Of a DNA stretch of 8,530 nucleotides, positions 1-7,585 are shown in pieces. Where the stretch lies: assembly GCA_003697065.1 (NCBI GenBank), contig RFFY01000102.1:1-8530 (forward strand), in the 5' to 3' direction. This DNA comes from Actinomyces sp. GTDB lineage: Bacteria > Actinomycetota > Acidimicrobiia > Acidimicrobiales > Aldehydirespiratoraceae. The position numbers and the translations under genes were made by a program. Numbering within the stretch: position 1 is the stretch's first letter; each line of letters opens with the position of its first letter. The notes under the pieces were generated by a model that was given only the letters and a program-made list of their open reading frames with translations, did not search any database and was not told the origin of the DNA.

Positions 1-65
1 ACCGCGAGCGGAACTACGGTGGCCGCGGTCGGTTCGTCGCCCCCGACGACCGGTCGTTCGTCGAC

Positions 66-75
66 GAAGGAAGGG
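66..75 (+). promoter_or_regulatory. Ribosome binding site of sdhC
   Basis: The purine-rich run GAAGGAAGGG ends 5 nt before the ATG at 81 and is a good Shine-Dalgarno match. It supports the ATG at 81 as the sdhC start, even though the same frame stays open without a stop back to the left window edge. No convincing -35/-10 pair is visible in bases 1-65, so the operon promoter probably lies outside the window. Confidence 0.7.
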
Positions 76-80
76 CTCGC

Positions 81-910
81 ATGGCACAGACCATCTCGAG
101 GCCCGGGTCGACGGAGCGGGTCCGCCCGCTGCGCCGCCGGAGCCGCCCCCTGCCGTGGCCGCTGAGTCTGTACCGGACCGCGGTCGGCAAGAAGTACGTC
201 ATGGCCCTCACCGGCATCGGTCTGCTGGGGTTCGTGATCGTCCACATGATCGGCAACCTCCACCTCTACGAGGGCCCGACCCAGATCGCCGAATACGCCG
301 AAGGCCTCCGCAGCCTCGGTGGCGACCTCGTCCCCCGCACCCTGTTGTTGTGGGTGCTGCGCGTCGGGCTCATCGTCTTGTTCGTCCTGCACATCCACAG
401 CGCCTACACCCTCAAGGAGATGAGCCGGAAGGCCAGCCCCTCGGCGGGCTTCATGAGCGGCCAGAAGCGCTACGCCGGCGGTCAGAACTTCGTCGCCGCC
501 AACTACGCCAGCCGCACCATGCGCTGGACCGGTCCCATCATCGGCCTGTACCTGCTCTTCCACCTGGCCGACCTGACCTGGGGCTGGTGGCTCGGCGACG
601 ACTACGTCCGCGGCGACGTCTACCACAACGTCGCCGAGTCGATGTCGTCGCTGCCCGTGGCCGCCATCTACGTCGTCGCCAACGTGGCCCTCGCCGTGCA
701 CATCTTCCACGGGGCCTGGTCCCTGTTCCAGAGCCTCGGAATCAACAACCCCCGCTACAACGCAGCCCGGCGCGGCCTCGCCGTCGCCTTGAGCGCCCTC
801 ATCCTGGTCGGGAACCTCAGCTTCCCGATCATGGTCCAGGCCGGCCTCATCGACGAGGACGGCCGCACCACCCCCGTCGGTGAACCCTTCGCCCACCAGG
901 AGGCCCTGCC

Positions 911-914
<4 letters not shown>
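81..914 (+). CDS. sdhC: Succinate dehydrogenase cytochrome b membrane anchor subunit (type B SdhC)
   Basis: This 277-residue integral membrane protein anchors SdhAB to the cytoplasmic membrane and passes electrons to quinone. Five hydrophobic helices are visible at about residues 41-62, 87-111, 150-172, 192-213 and 233-254, as expected for the single large anchor of type-B enzymes (Bacillus SdhC, Wolinella FrdC, the actinobacterial SdhCAB group). Histidines in suitable helix positions are His55 (in HMIGNLH), His104/His106, His161 and His207/His210 (in HIFHGAW). They fit the four axial ligands of two b hemes, though exact assignment needs an alignment. There is no cysteine, so a membrane-embedded Fe-S cluster is not expected. 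The basic N-terminal tail (residues 13-22 rich in Arg) should lie in the cytoplasm. The length is slightly above the family norm. The gene overlaps sdhA by 4 nt, and no sdhD is present or needed. Confidence 0.95.
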
Positions 915-2830
<1,916 letters not shown>

Positions 2831-2838
2831 GAGCCGCC

Positions 2839-3612
2839 GTGACGACCAGAATCGACCTCACCCTGCGCGTGTGGCGCCAGGCGGGCCCCGACGCCCCCGG
2901 TGCCTTCGTCGAGATCCCGGCTCCGGGCATCCCCACCGACGCCTCCTTCCTCGAGATGCTCGACATCGTCAACGAGCGTCTGGTCGAGGCAGGCGAGGAG
3001 CCCATCGTGTTCGAGCACGACTGCCGGGAGGGCATCTGCGGGAGCTGCGGGATGGTGATCGACGGGGTACCCCACGGCCCCGAGAGGGCCACCGCCACCT
3101 GCCAGCTCCACATGCGGAAGTTCGCCGACGGCGACACCATCACCGTCGAGCCCTTCCGGGCGACCTCGTTCCCGATCATCCGCGACCTCATGGTCGACCG
3201 GCGGGCCTTCGACCGGATCATCGAGGCGGGGGGCTACATCAGCGCCTACACCGGCGGCGCCCCCGACGCCAACGAGATCCTCGTCCCCAAGGAGGTCGCC
3301 GACTTCGCCATGGACGCCGCCGCCTGCATCGGCTGCGGCGCCTGCGTGGCGGCCTGCCCCAACTCGGCCGCCCAGCTGTTCACGGCCGCCAAGATCACCC
3401 ACCTCAACGTCCTGCCCCAGGGGCAACCCGAGCGGTGGCAGAGGGTCGAGGCCATGGTCGAGACGATGGAGGAGTTCTTCGGCTCGTGCACCAACCACGG
3501 TGAGTGCACCGCGGCCTGCCCCAAGGAGATCCCCCTCGACGTCATCGCCCTGATGAACCGCGACTACGTCCGGGCCACGATCAAGAACCGCCGTCTCGCC
3601 GCCGCCGACTGA
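2839..3612 (+). CDS. sdhB: Succinate dehydrogenase iron-sulfur subunit SdhB
   Basis: This 257-residue electron-transfer subunit links the SdhA flavin to the SdhC quinone site. The N-terminal plant-type ferredoxin domain has the [2Fe-2S] ligands Cys62, Cys67, Cys70 and Cys88 (C-x4-C-x2-C-x17-C). The C-terminal domain carries CIGCGACVAACP at 163-174 and Cys217, Cys223 and Cys227. By comparison with other SdhB proteins, Cys163/166/169/227 hold the [4Fe-4S] cluster and Cys173/217/223 the [3Fe-4S] cluster. The frame is open further upstream, but the GTG at 2839 is chosen because AGGAG at 2829-2833 sits 5 nt before it and the family begins here. That binding site contains the sdhA stop codon TAG, so ribosomes finishing sdhA can reinitiate directly. 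The full ligand set indicates a functional protein. Confidence 0.96.
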   Translation: MTTRIDLTLRVWRQAGPDAPGAFVEIPAPGIPTDASFLEMLDIVNERLVEAGEEPIVFEHDCREGICGSCGMVIDGVPHGPERATATCQLHMRKFADGDTITVEPFRATSFPIIRDLMVDRRAFDRIIEAGGYISAYTGGAPDANEILVPKEVADFAMDAAACIGCGACVAACPNSAAQLFTAAKITHLNVLPQGQPERWQRVEAMVETMEEFFGSCTNHGECTAACPKEIPLDVIALMNRDYVRATIKNRRLAAAD

Positions 3613-3618
3613 GACGCC

Positions 3619-3667
3619 GGTGGCCGGGCGGGCGCTCGCCCCCGCCTCGCCACCGCCCGGGGCCACC
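3619..3667 (+). terminator. Possible hairpin terminator of the sdhCAB operon
   Basis: An imperfect GC-rich hairpin begins 6 nt after the sdhB stop. GGTGGCC (3619-3625) pairs with GGCCACC (3661-3667), and GGGCGG (3626-3631) pairs with CCGCCC (3653-3658). A 2-nt bulge (3659-3660) interrupts the right arm, and the 21-nt loop can fold further. There is no U tract, which is common for actinobacterial hairpin terminators but weakens the call. The 19-bp palindrome at 3686-3704 is a competing candidate. Confidence 0.45.
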
Positions 3668-3685
3668 GCCCGAGCGCCGACAGGG

Positions 3686-3704
3686 CCGGGTGGCCGCCAC
3701 CCGG
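3686..3704. repeat. 19-bp perfect palindrome upstream of a putative promoter
   Basis: CCGGGTGGC (3686-3694) and GCCACCCGG (3696-3704) are exact reverse complements around a single central base. As RNA this folds to a stem of about 8 bp and could end transcription from sdhB. As DNA, the near-absent spacer and the position 11 bp before the putative -35 at 3716 would suit a dimeric repressor or activator site. The sequence does not choose between these roles. Confidence 0.5.
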
Positions 3705-3715
3705 GGTGAGGGGTC

Positions 3716-3744
3716 TTGACCTCGGGGCCCGACGGCGCGACAGT
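3716..3744 (+). promoter_or_regulatory. Putative housekeeping-sigma promoter for a short transcript
   Basis: TTGACC (3716-3721) matches five of six positions of the TTGACA -35 consensus. Seventeen nucleotides later GACAGT (3739-3744) is a partial -10 match, keeping the key A at position 2 and T at position 6. The spacing is ideal and transcription would begin near 3750-3752. No conventional gene follows for about 500 nt, so the product would be a small RNA, a long leader or a small-protein message. Confidence 0.4.
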
Positions 3745-3757
3745 GACGGCAGTCACA
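3742..3757. promoter_or_regulatory. CRP/GlxR-like palindromic operator
   Basis: The 16-mer AGTGACGGCAGTCACA has half-sites GTGA and TCAC separated by 6 nt. It matches the CRP-family consensus TGTGA-N6-TCACA at nine of ten specified positions. It overlaps the putative -10 hexamer and the expected start of transcription, so a bound regulator would more likely repress than activate. Actinobacterial CRP homologues (GlxR, mycobacterial CRP) bind this kind of site, and GlxR is known to control sdhCAB in Corynebacterium. Here the site follows the operon, so that parallel is only suggestive. Confidence 0.4.
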
Positions 3758-3828
3758 GCAACCAGGGCCGCCGGGTCGCACCGGGGTCCGTTCCCGGCCG
3801 GTGGTCCGTGACCCACGGGAGGTGGTGC

Positions 3829-3876
3829 ATGCCCACGGCGGTCGAGCCCGACGAGAGGGCCCCGCCCGCCACCTGA
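3829..3876 (+). CDS. Possible 15-codon leader peptide ORF
   Basis: ATG at 3829 opens a 15-residue frame (MPTAVEPDERAPPAT) ending in TGA at 3874-3876. GGAGGTG at 3818-3824, 4 nt before the ATG, is as strong a Shine-Dalgarno as any in the window, which is the main support. The peptide resembles no family I know and shows no run of one amino acid typical of attenuation leaders. AGGTGGTG (3820-3827) can pair with CGCCACCT (3867-3874, one G-U pair), so the ribosome site could be masked by the end of its own ORF. A different frame, 3801-3995 (64 codons, GTG start), ends one base before the 14-bp hairpin but lacks a binding site. A shifted product cannot be excluded. Translation is unproven. Confidence 0.3.
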   Translation: MPTAVEPDERAPPAT

Positions 3877-3995
3877 GAGTCGTCACGGCCGCCGAGGCCG
3901 CTCCCACAGGCTTCTCGCACCCGTCGCGCCCCGAGGCGCCCGGAGAAGCGCCAGCGAGAGACGGGACTCCGGCGATGTCCGTGACCAACCCGTGA

Positions 3996-4032
3996 CGACG
4001 AGGCGCCCCACCTGCCCCGGGGCGCCTCGTCG
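3996..4032 (+). terminator. Strong hairpin with a perfect 14-bp stem, probable terminator
   Basis: CGACGAGGCGCCCC (3996-4009) and GGGGCGCCTCGTCG (4019-4032) are perfect reverse complements around a 9-nt loop. The stem has 12 G/C pairs, so the hairpin should be very stable. No U run follows. It lies about 280 nt after the putative promoter at 3716-3744 and about 220 nt before the next gene, so it most likely ends a short transcript. An attenuator role for the downstream operon is possible but would leave a long untranslated stretch. Confidence 0.6.
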
Positions 4033-4249
4033 CGCGTCCGGACTCCGTCGAGGCCCCCCGCCGAACCCCTCCGCCATCACACGTCACCGCCATCACACGT
4101 CGCGCCTGCCCGCGATGCCACACCCGTTCTCGTCCGGACTATCGTCCGGCGCCGGAGCCAACCCGACCCGACGGCCGACCGGCCCGTACCACGGCCCGGG
4201 GACGGGTTGACGTACCACCCGCAGTCGACGACGACACGAGGAGGTGCCG
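4033..4249 (+). other. Intergenic region upstream of the NEW3-ABC operon
   Basis: No coding frame with a credible start is seen here on either strand. The stretch holds the tandem repeat at 4071-4101, two copies of CGTCCGGACT (4035-4044 and 4131-4140, each containing the palindrome GTCCGGAC), and the 12-bp palindrome TCCGGCGCCGGA (4145-4156). A weak promoter candidate is GCCACA (4117-4122), 17 nt, TATCGT (4140-4145). TTGACG at 4207-4212 looks like a -35 element but has no -10 at proper spacing before the ribosome binding site. The operon promoter probably lies in this region, but its position is uncertain. Confidence 0.4.
4071..4101. repeat. 16-bp tandem direct repeat (two copies)
   Basis: CCGCCATCACACGTC occurs at 4071-4085 and again at 4087-4101, a period of 16 bp with identical 15-nt cores. 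It lies about 150 bp before the start of the NEW3 gene. Two directly repeated copies close to an operon start can be binding sites for a regulator, but a chance short duplication is possible. The core matches no operator I recognise. Confidence 0.5.
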
Positions 4250-5464
4250 GTGTCCGATCCATCCCCCGAACCCGTCCGCGCGCGGCCTCACGGCCGCTCC
4301 CGTCCGGCCCTGTGGGCCCTGGTCCTGGCCCTGTCGGCCCTGGTCCCCCTCGTGGGGCCCGCCGCCGGCGCCCAGACCGCCTCGAGCGACGCCCAGGTCC
4401 TGTTGACGGCCCGCTACCCGGCCGTGGTGGTCCAGCCCGGCTCCACCATCAAGCTCGACCTCGAGGCCCACGCCCCCACCACCCAGCCCGTCCAGCTCGC
4501 CGTCGACGGGGTACCCGACGGGTGGCGGACCGTGCTGCGGGGCGGCGGCTTCGTCATCACCGGGGTCACCGCCGGCCCCGACACGACGGGACGGGCCCAG
4601 CTCGAGATCACCGTCCCCGTCGACGCCCGACCCGGCACCTACGAGATCGGGGTGACCGAGACCGCTGTCCAGGGCAGCTACCGCCTGCCCCTCCAGATCA
4701 CCGTCCAGGAGCAGGTCGACTCCGGCATCACCGTCAGCGCCGACTTCCCCTCCCTGACCGGTGGACCCGAGGACACCTTCACCTACACCCTGACCGTCAC
4801 CAACAACACACCCGAGTCCCAGACCTTCACCTTCACCCCGTCGGGTCCCCAGGGCTGGGACGTGACGGCATCCCCCACGGCCGAGCAGAGGGCCAACACC
4901 GTCACCATCGACGCCGGTGACGACGAGCGGATCCGGGTCCGGGCCACCCCGGCGGCGTCGACCCCGGCCGGCACCTACGACATCGTCGTCGACGTCGTGT
5001 CCGACGCCGGCGCCCGGGGTTCCATCACCCTGCAGGCCGAGATCCAGGGCACCCCGAGCCTCCAGCTCGCCACCGCCGACGGGCGTCTCAACGCCAAGGG
5101 CAAGGCCGGCGACGTCACCGACCTGACCTTCATCGTGGCCAACACCGGCACCGCTCCCATGACCGACGTCAACTTCGTCGCCACCCCGCCCCGTGACTGG
5201 ACGGTGACCTTCGAGCCCCAGAAGCTCGACGTGGTGAACCCCGGCGACACGGCCCAGGTCGTCGCCCACATCGAACCGGCCACCGACGCCCTGGCCGGCG
5301 ACTACGCCATCACGGTGCGCGCCAGCGCCGGCACCGAGTCCGAGACCGCCGACATCCGCTTCACCGTCGAGACGGGAACCGGCGTGGCCCTGGCCGCCGC
5401 CGCGGTCGTGGTGGTGGCCCTCGCCGTCCTGTTCGGCGCCTACCGTCGCTTCGGGCGGAGGTGA
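4250..5464 (+). CDS. Exported membrane-anchored protein with three NEW3/Ig-like repeats
   Basis: This 404-residue protein begins at GTG 4250, chosen over the in-frame GTG at 4244 because AGGAGG at 4239-4244 lies 5 nt before it. A basic N-region (Arg10-Arg18), a hydrophobic core (about 20-35) and AGA before Gln42 form a good signal peptide, probably cleaved after Ala41. The exported part contains three similar beta-rich domains at about 48-140, 145-255 and 260-375. Each has a conserved Trp (92, 203, 317) followed about 33-38 residues later by G-T/D-Y (129-131, 241-243, 350-352), a period of about 112 residues. The pattern fits the NPCBM-associated NEW3 domain (COG1470-like). Residues 378-398 form one membrane helix, followed by RRFGRR as a cytoplasmic stop-transfer tail. 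The gene is coupled to an ABC ATPase and permease, so it is probably their extracytoplasmic partner. The substrate and exact function are unknown. Confidence 0.82.
   Translation: MSDPSPEPVRARPHGRSRPALWALVLALSALVPLVGPAAGAQTASSDAQVLLTARYPAVVVQPGSTIKLDLEAHAPTTQPVQLAVDGVPDGWRTVLRGGGFVITGVTAGPDTTGRAQLEITVPVDARPGTYEIGVTETAVQGSYRLPLQITVQEQVDSGITVSADFPSLTGGPEDTFTYTLTVTNNTPESQTFTFTPSGPQGWDVTASPTAEQRANTVTIDAGDDERIRVRATPAASTPAGTYDIVVDVVSDAGARGSITLQAEIQGTPSLQLATADGRLNAKGKAGDVTDLTFIVANTGTAPMTDVNFVATPPRDWTVTFEPQKLDVVNPGDTAQVVAHIEPATDALAGDYAITVRASAGTESETADIRFTVETGTGVALAAAAVVVVALAVLFGAYRRFGRR
5457..5464 (+). promoter_or_regulatory. Ribosome binding site that contains the upstream stop codon
   Basis: GGAGGTGA is a perfect anti-16S match and includes the TGA stop of the NEW3 gene (5462-5464). 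It lies 5 nt before GTG 5470, which decides the ATPase start in favour of 5470 over the in-frame GTG at 5461 that lies within the site. The arrangement implies direct translational coupling. Confidence 0.75.
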
Positions 5465-5469
5465 GCCCC

Positions 5470-6477
5470 GTGGCCGCACCGGTCACCGGCCCGGCGCGGG
5501 TCGCCGGCGGCGCCCCAGGCGCCGATCCGGTCATCGAGACCGTCGGTCTGACCAAGCACTACGGCCCGACGGTGGCGGTCGACCATCTCGACCTCACCGT
5601 CCGCCGGGGTGAGATCTTCGGCCTGCTGGGACCCAACGGAGCCGGCAAGACCACCACCATCCTGATGCTGCTCGGGCTGACCGAGCCCACCGCCGGCCAC
5701 GCCCGGGTGCTGGGCCTCGACCCCACCCGCGCTCCTCTGGAGGTGAAGCGGCGGGTCGGGTACCTGCCCGACGACGTGGGCTTCTACGGGGAACTGACGG
5801 GGCGCCAGAACCTCGGCTACACCGCCCGTCTCAACCGCATCCCCGACGCCGAGGCGGCGGCCCGGATCGACGATCTCCTCGAGGAGGTCGGTCTGACCGA
5901 CGCCGCCGACCGGCCCGTCGAGGGCTACTCGCGGGGCATGCGCCAGCGTCTCGGGCTGGCCGACGCCCTGGTGAAGGACCCCGAGGTGCTCATCCTCGAC
6001 GAGCCCACCGTGAACATCGATCCCGAGGGCGTGCGGGAGATCCTCGCTCTGGTCCAGAGCCGCCGCGATGCCGGCCTGACCGTGCTGTTGTCGTCCCACC
6101 TGCTCCACCAGGTCGAGCAGACCTGCGACCGGCTCGGCATCTTCTTGTCGGGGCGCCTCGTGGCCTGCGGCACGGTCGACGAACTCACCGGCGGCGGCAC
6201 GGGCGAGTGGACCATCGAGATCGCCACCGAGGGTGCCCCCGACCGGGTGGCCGAGGTACTCGGCGGGGTGGCGGGGGTACGCGGCGTGGAGCGCACGGGA
6301 CGACGTTGGATCGTCACCGCCACCCACGACGTCCGGGCCGCCGCTGCCCGGGCCCTGGTCGACGCCGGGGTCGACGTGCTCGAGATCGTCCACCACCGCA
6401 GCGACCTCGACGACGTCTACCACCGCTGGTTCGGCGGGGACCACGACACCGGAGCCGACGGGGAGGTGACAGCGTGA
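5470..6477 (+). CDS. ABC transporter ATP-binding protein (ABC-2 exporter type)
   Basis: This 335-residue cytoplasmic ATPase should power the permease encoded next. Walker A GPNGAGKT is at 54-61, the signature YSRGMRQRL at 153-161, Walker B VLILDEP at 173-179, the D-loop near 182-184, and the switch His210 in SSHLL. The Q-loop position reads GYLPDDVGFY (97-106), with Asp in place of Gln, and the signature differs from LSGGQ. Both are frequent in the CcmA/COG1131 exporters that pair with ABC-2 permeases. After the ATPase core (about 22-230) comes a C-terminal domain of about 100 residues, common in this group. The first 20 residues are Ala/Gly/Pro-rich and probably disordered. The stop overlaps the permease start (GTGA at 6474-6477). 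All residues needed for ATP binding and hydrolysis are present. The transported molecule cannot be deduced. Confidence 0.93.
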   Translation: MAAPVTGPARVAGGAPGADPVIETVGLTKHYGPTVAVDHLDLTVRRGEIFGLLGPNGAGKTTTILMLLGLTEPTAGHARVLGLDPTRAPLEVKRRVGYLPDDVGFYGELTGRQNLGYTARLNRIPDAEAAARIDDLLEEVGLTDAADRPVEGYSRGMRQRLGLADALVKDPEVLILDEPTVNIDPEGVREILALVQSRRDAGLTVLLSSHLLHQVEQTCDRLGIFLSGRLVACGTVDELTGGGTGEWTIEIATEGAPDRVAEVLGGVAGVRGVERTGRRWIVTATHDVRAAAARALVDAGVDVLEIVHHRSDLDDVYHRWFGGDHDTGADGEVTA

Positions 6478-7490
6478 ACACCACCATCGACACCGTGCCG
6501 ACCGACGCCGCACCGCCCGACACCGCACCGGGCGCCACCCGCCGGGTGTCGGGTGCCGGGTGGCGCATCGTCGCCCGCCGCGACATGGCCGGTCATCTCC
6601 ACTCGGTGCGCTTCGGCATCCTCGTCGGGCTGGTCGTGCTGGCCGGCCTGGCGGCCGTCAACGCCGCCGCCGGCTCCCTGCGCGACGCCACCGAGGCCGC
6701 CAGCTCCACGCCCTCGGCGTTCCTGCTCATCTTCACCCTGTCACCGGATCGGATACCGAGCTTCGTCGACTTCTTCTCGATCCTGGGCCCCCTGCTGGGA
6801 ATCGCCTTCGGCTTCGACGCCATCGTCGGTGAACGCAGCCAACGCACCCTGCCCCGCCTCGTCAGCCAGCCCATCCACCGCGACGACGTCATCGTCGGCA
6901 AGTTCGTCGCCGGTCTGGCGACCATCTCGCTGGTCACCGTCGTCGTCACCGCCGTCGTGGTGGCCTACGGCATGTGGCGGGTGGGCCGGGCCCCCGACGG
7001 GGAGGAGCTGACGCGTATCGTCGCCGTCGTCCTCGTCAGCATCGTCTACGTCGGCCTGTGGCTGGGCGTGTCCGTGCTGGCCTCGGTGCTCACCCGGCGG
7101 GCCGCCACGGCGGCCCTGGCGACGCTGGCGTTGTGGCTGGTGTTCACCTTGTTCTTCCCCCTCATCGCCGGGGTGGCGGCCGATGCCGTGAGCCCGGTCG
7201 ACGACAACGACCCGGTCACCGTCGTCGACAACGCCCGCACCGAGCTGCGGATCCGGCGCCTGTCGCCCGACCAGCTCTACGACGAGGCCACCGGCGTCCT
7301 GCTGAACCCCGAGCAGCAGACCACCGGCATCGTCGTGGTCCGCGCCGACAGCCGGTCCCTGCCGAGCATCCTCGGTCTGCGCGAGAGCCTGGTGCTGGCC
7401 TGGTGGCAGCTCTTCGCCCTGGTGGCGCTCACCATCGTCACCTTCGTGGCCGCCTCGGTGCTCTTCCTCCGCCAGGAGATCAGAGCCTGA
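6474..7490 (+). CDS. ABC-2 type transporter permease (NosY-like)
   Basis: This 338-residue integral membrane protein begins at GTG 6474, 4 nt after GGAGGTGA (6462-6469), and overlaps the ATPase stop. A Thr/Ala/Pro-rich cytoplasmic tail of about 30 residues precedes six hydrophobic segments at about 47-66, 97-118, 144-168, 184-205, 212-235 and 312-333. After helix 2, residues 113-143 (GFDAIVGERSQRTL, then SQPIHRDDVIVGK) form the coupling region typical of ABC-2 permeases of the NosY/GldF type, where Glu120 and Arg121 are usually conserved. A hydrophilic loop of about 75 residues between helices 5 and 6 should face outside and could contact the NEW3 protein. One permease gene implies a homodimer. 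The class includes exporters and envelope-remodelling systems, and the substrate is unknown. The protein appears intact. Confidence 0.9.
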   Translation: MNTTIDTVPTDAAPPDTAPGATRRVSGAGWRIVARRDMAGHLHSVRFGILVGLVVLAGLAAVNAAAGSLRDATEAASSTPSAFLLIFTLSPDRIPSFVDFFSILGPLLGIAFGFDAIVGERSQRTLPRLVSQPIHRDDVIVGKFVAGLATISLVTVVVTAVVVAYGMWRVGRAPDGEELTRIVAVVLVSIVYVGLWLGVSVLASVLTRRAATAALATLALWLVFTLFFPLIAGVAADAVSPVDDNDPVTVVDNARTELRIRRLSPDQLYDEATGVLLNPEQQTTGIVVVRADSRSLPSILGLRESLVLAWWQLFALVALTIVTFVAASVLFLRQEIRA

Positions 7491-7500
7491 CCCATCCCTC

Positions 7501-7567
7501 CCCCCTTTGCGTTCTGGCGCCCGTATCGACCGCCCGGCGGGCGCCTGCGGCGCCAGAACGCAGGGGG
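7501..7567. terminator. Long hairpin between convergent genes, probable bidirectional terminator
   Basis: TGCGTTCTGGCGCC (7508-7521) is the exact reverse complement of GGCGCCAGAACGCA (7549-7562). Beyond a 2-nt TT bulge, CCCCC (7501-7505) pairs with GGGGG (7563-7567), giving 19 bp in total. The 27-nt loop carries a nested hairpin, CGCCC (7531-7535) with GGGCG (7539-7543). The element starts 10 nt after the permease stop and ends 18 nt before the stop of the minus-strand hydrolase, so it is well placed to end both transcripts. Its length and nested symmetry also resemble REP-type repetitive elements. Confidence 0.65.
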
Positions 7568-7584
7568 TGGGGGGGGTGGGGGGG
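7563..7584 (+). repeat. G-tract with G-quadruplex potential
   Basis: Three guanine runs of 5, 8 and 7 separated by single T residues occupy 7563-7584. Splitting the 8-G run satisfies the G3+N1-7 rule for an intramolecular quadruplex. The first run also forms the base of the adjacent hairpin, so the two structures compete. In the hydrolase message the same stretch is a C tract just after the stop. Confidence 0.6.
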
Positions 7585-7585
7585 A

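Noticed and set aside
3871..3880. CTGAGA-like bases resembling part of a TPP riboswitch.
   Set aside because: The other conserved TPP element (ACCTGAT with the following helix) is missing at the right distance, and the neighbouring genes are not thiamine-related.
3801..3995. A 64-codon plus-strand frame (GTG start) ending one base before the 14-bp hairpin.
   Set aside because: The position of its stop is tempting, but no Shine-Dalgarno precedes GTG 3801 and the composition is not clearly protein-like. The strong site at 3818-3824 serves a different frame. It is kept only as an alternative in the tiny-ORF entry.
3581..4123. A 180-codon open frame on the minus strand across the sdhB 3' end and intergenic region.
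   Set aside because: Its translation is Arg/Gly/Pro-rich with no recognisable domain, it overlaps the end of sdhB antisense, and it has no ribosome binding site. GC-rich DNA commonly leaves such frames open.
4207..4235. TTGACG as the -35 of a promoter for the NEW3 operon.
   Set aside because: At 16-18 nt spacing the bases are GACGAC-like, with no TAnnnT, and the start would fall on the ribosome binding site.
4139..5479. A 446-codon minus-strand open frame opposite the NEW3 gene.
   Set aside because: It is Gly/Val/Asp-rich low-complexity sequence with no domain. The plus-strand frame has a signal peptide, three repeats and an anchor helix.
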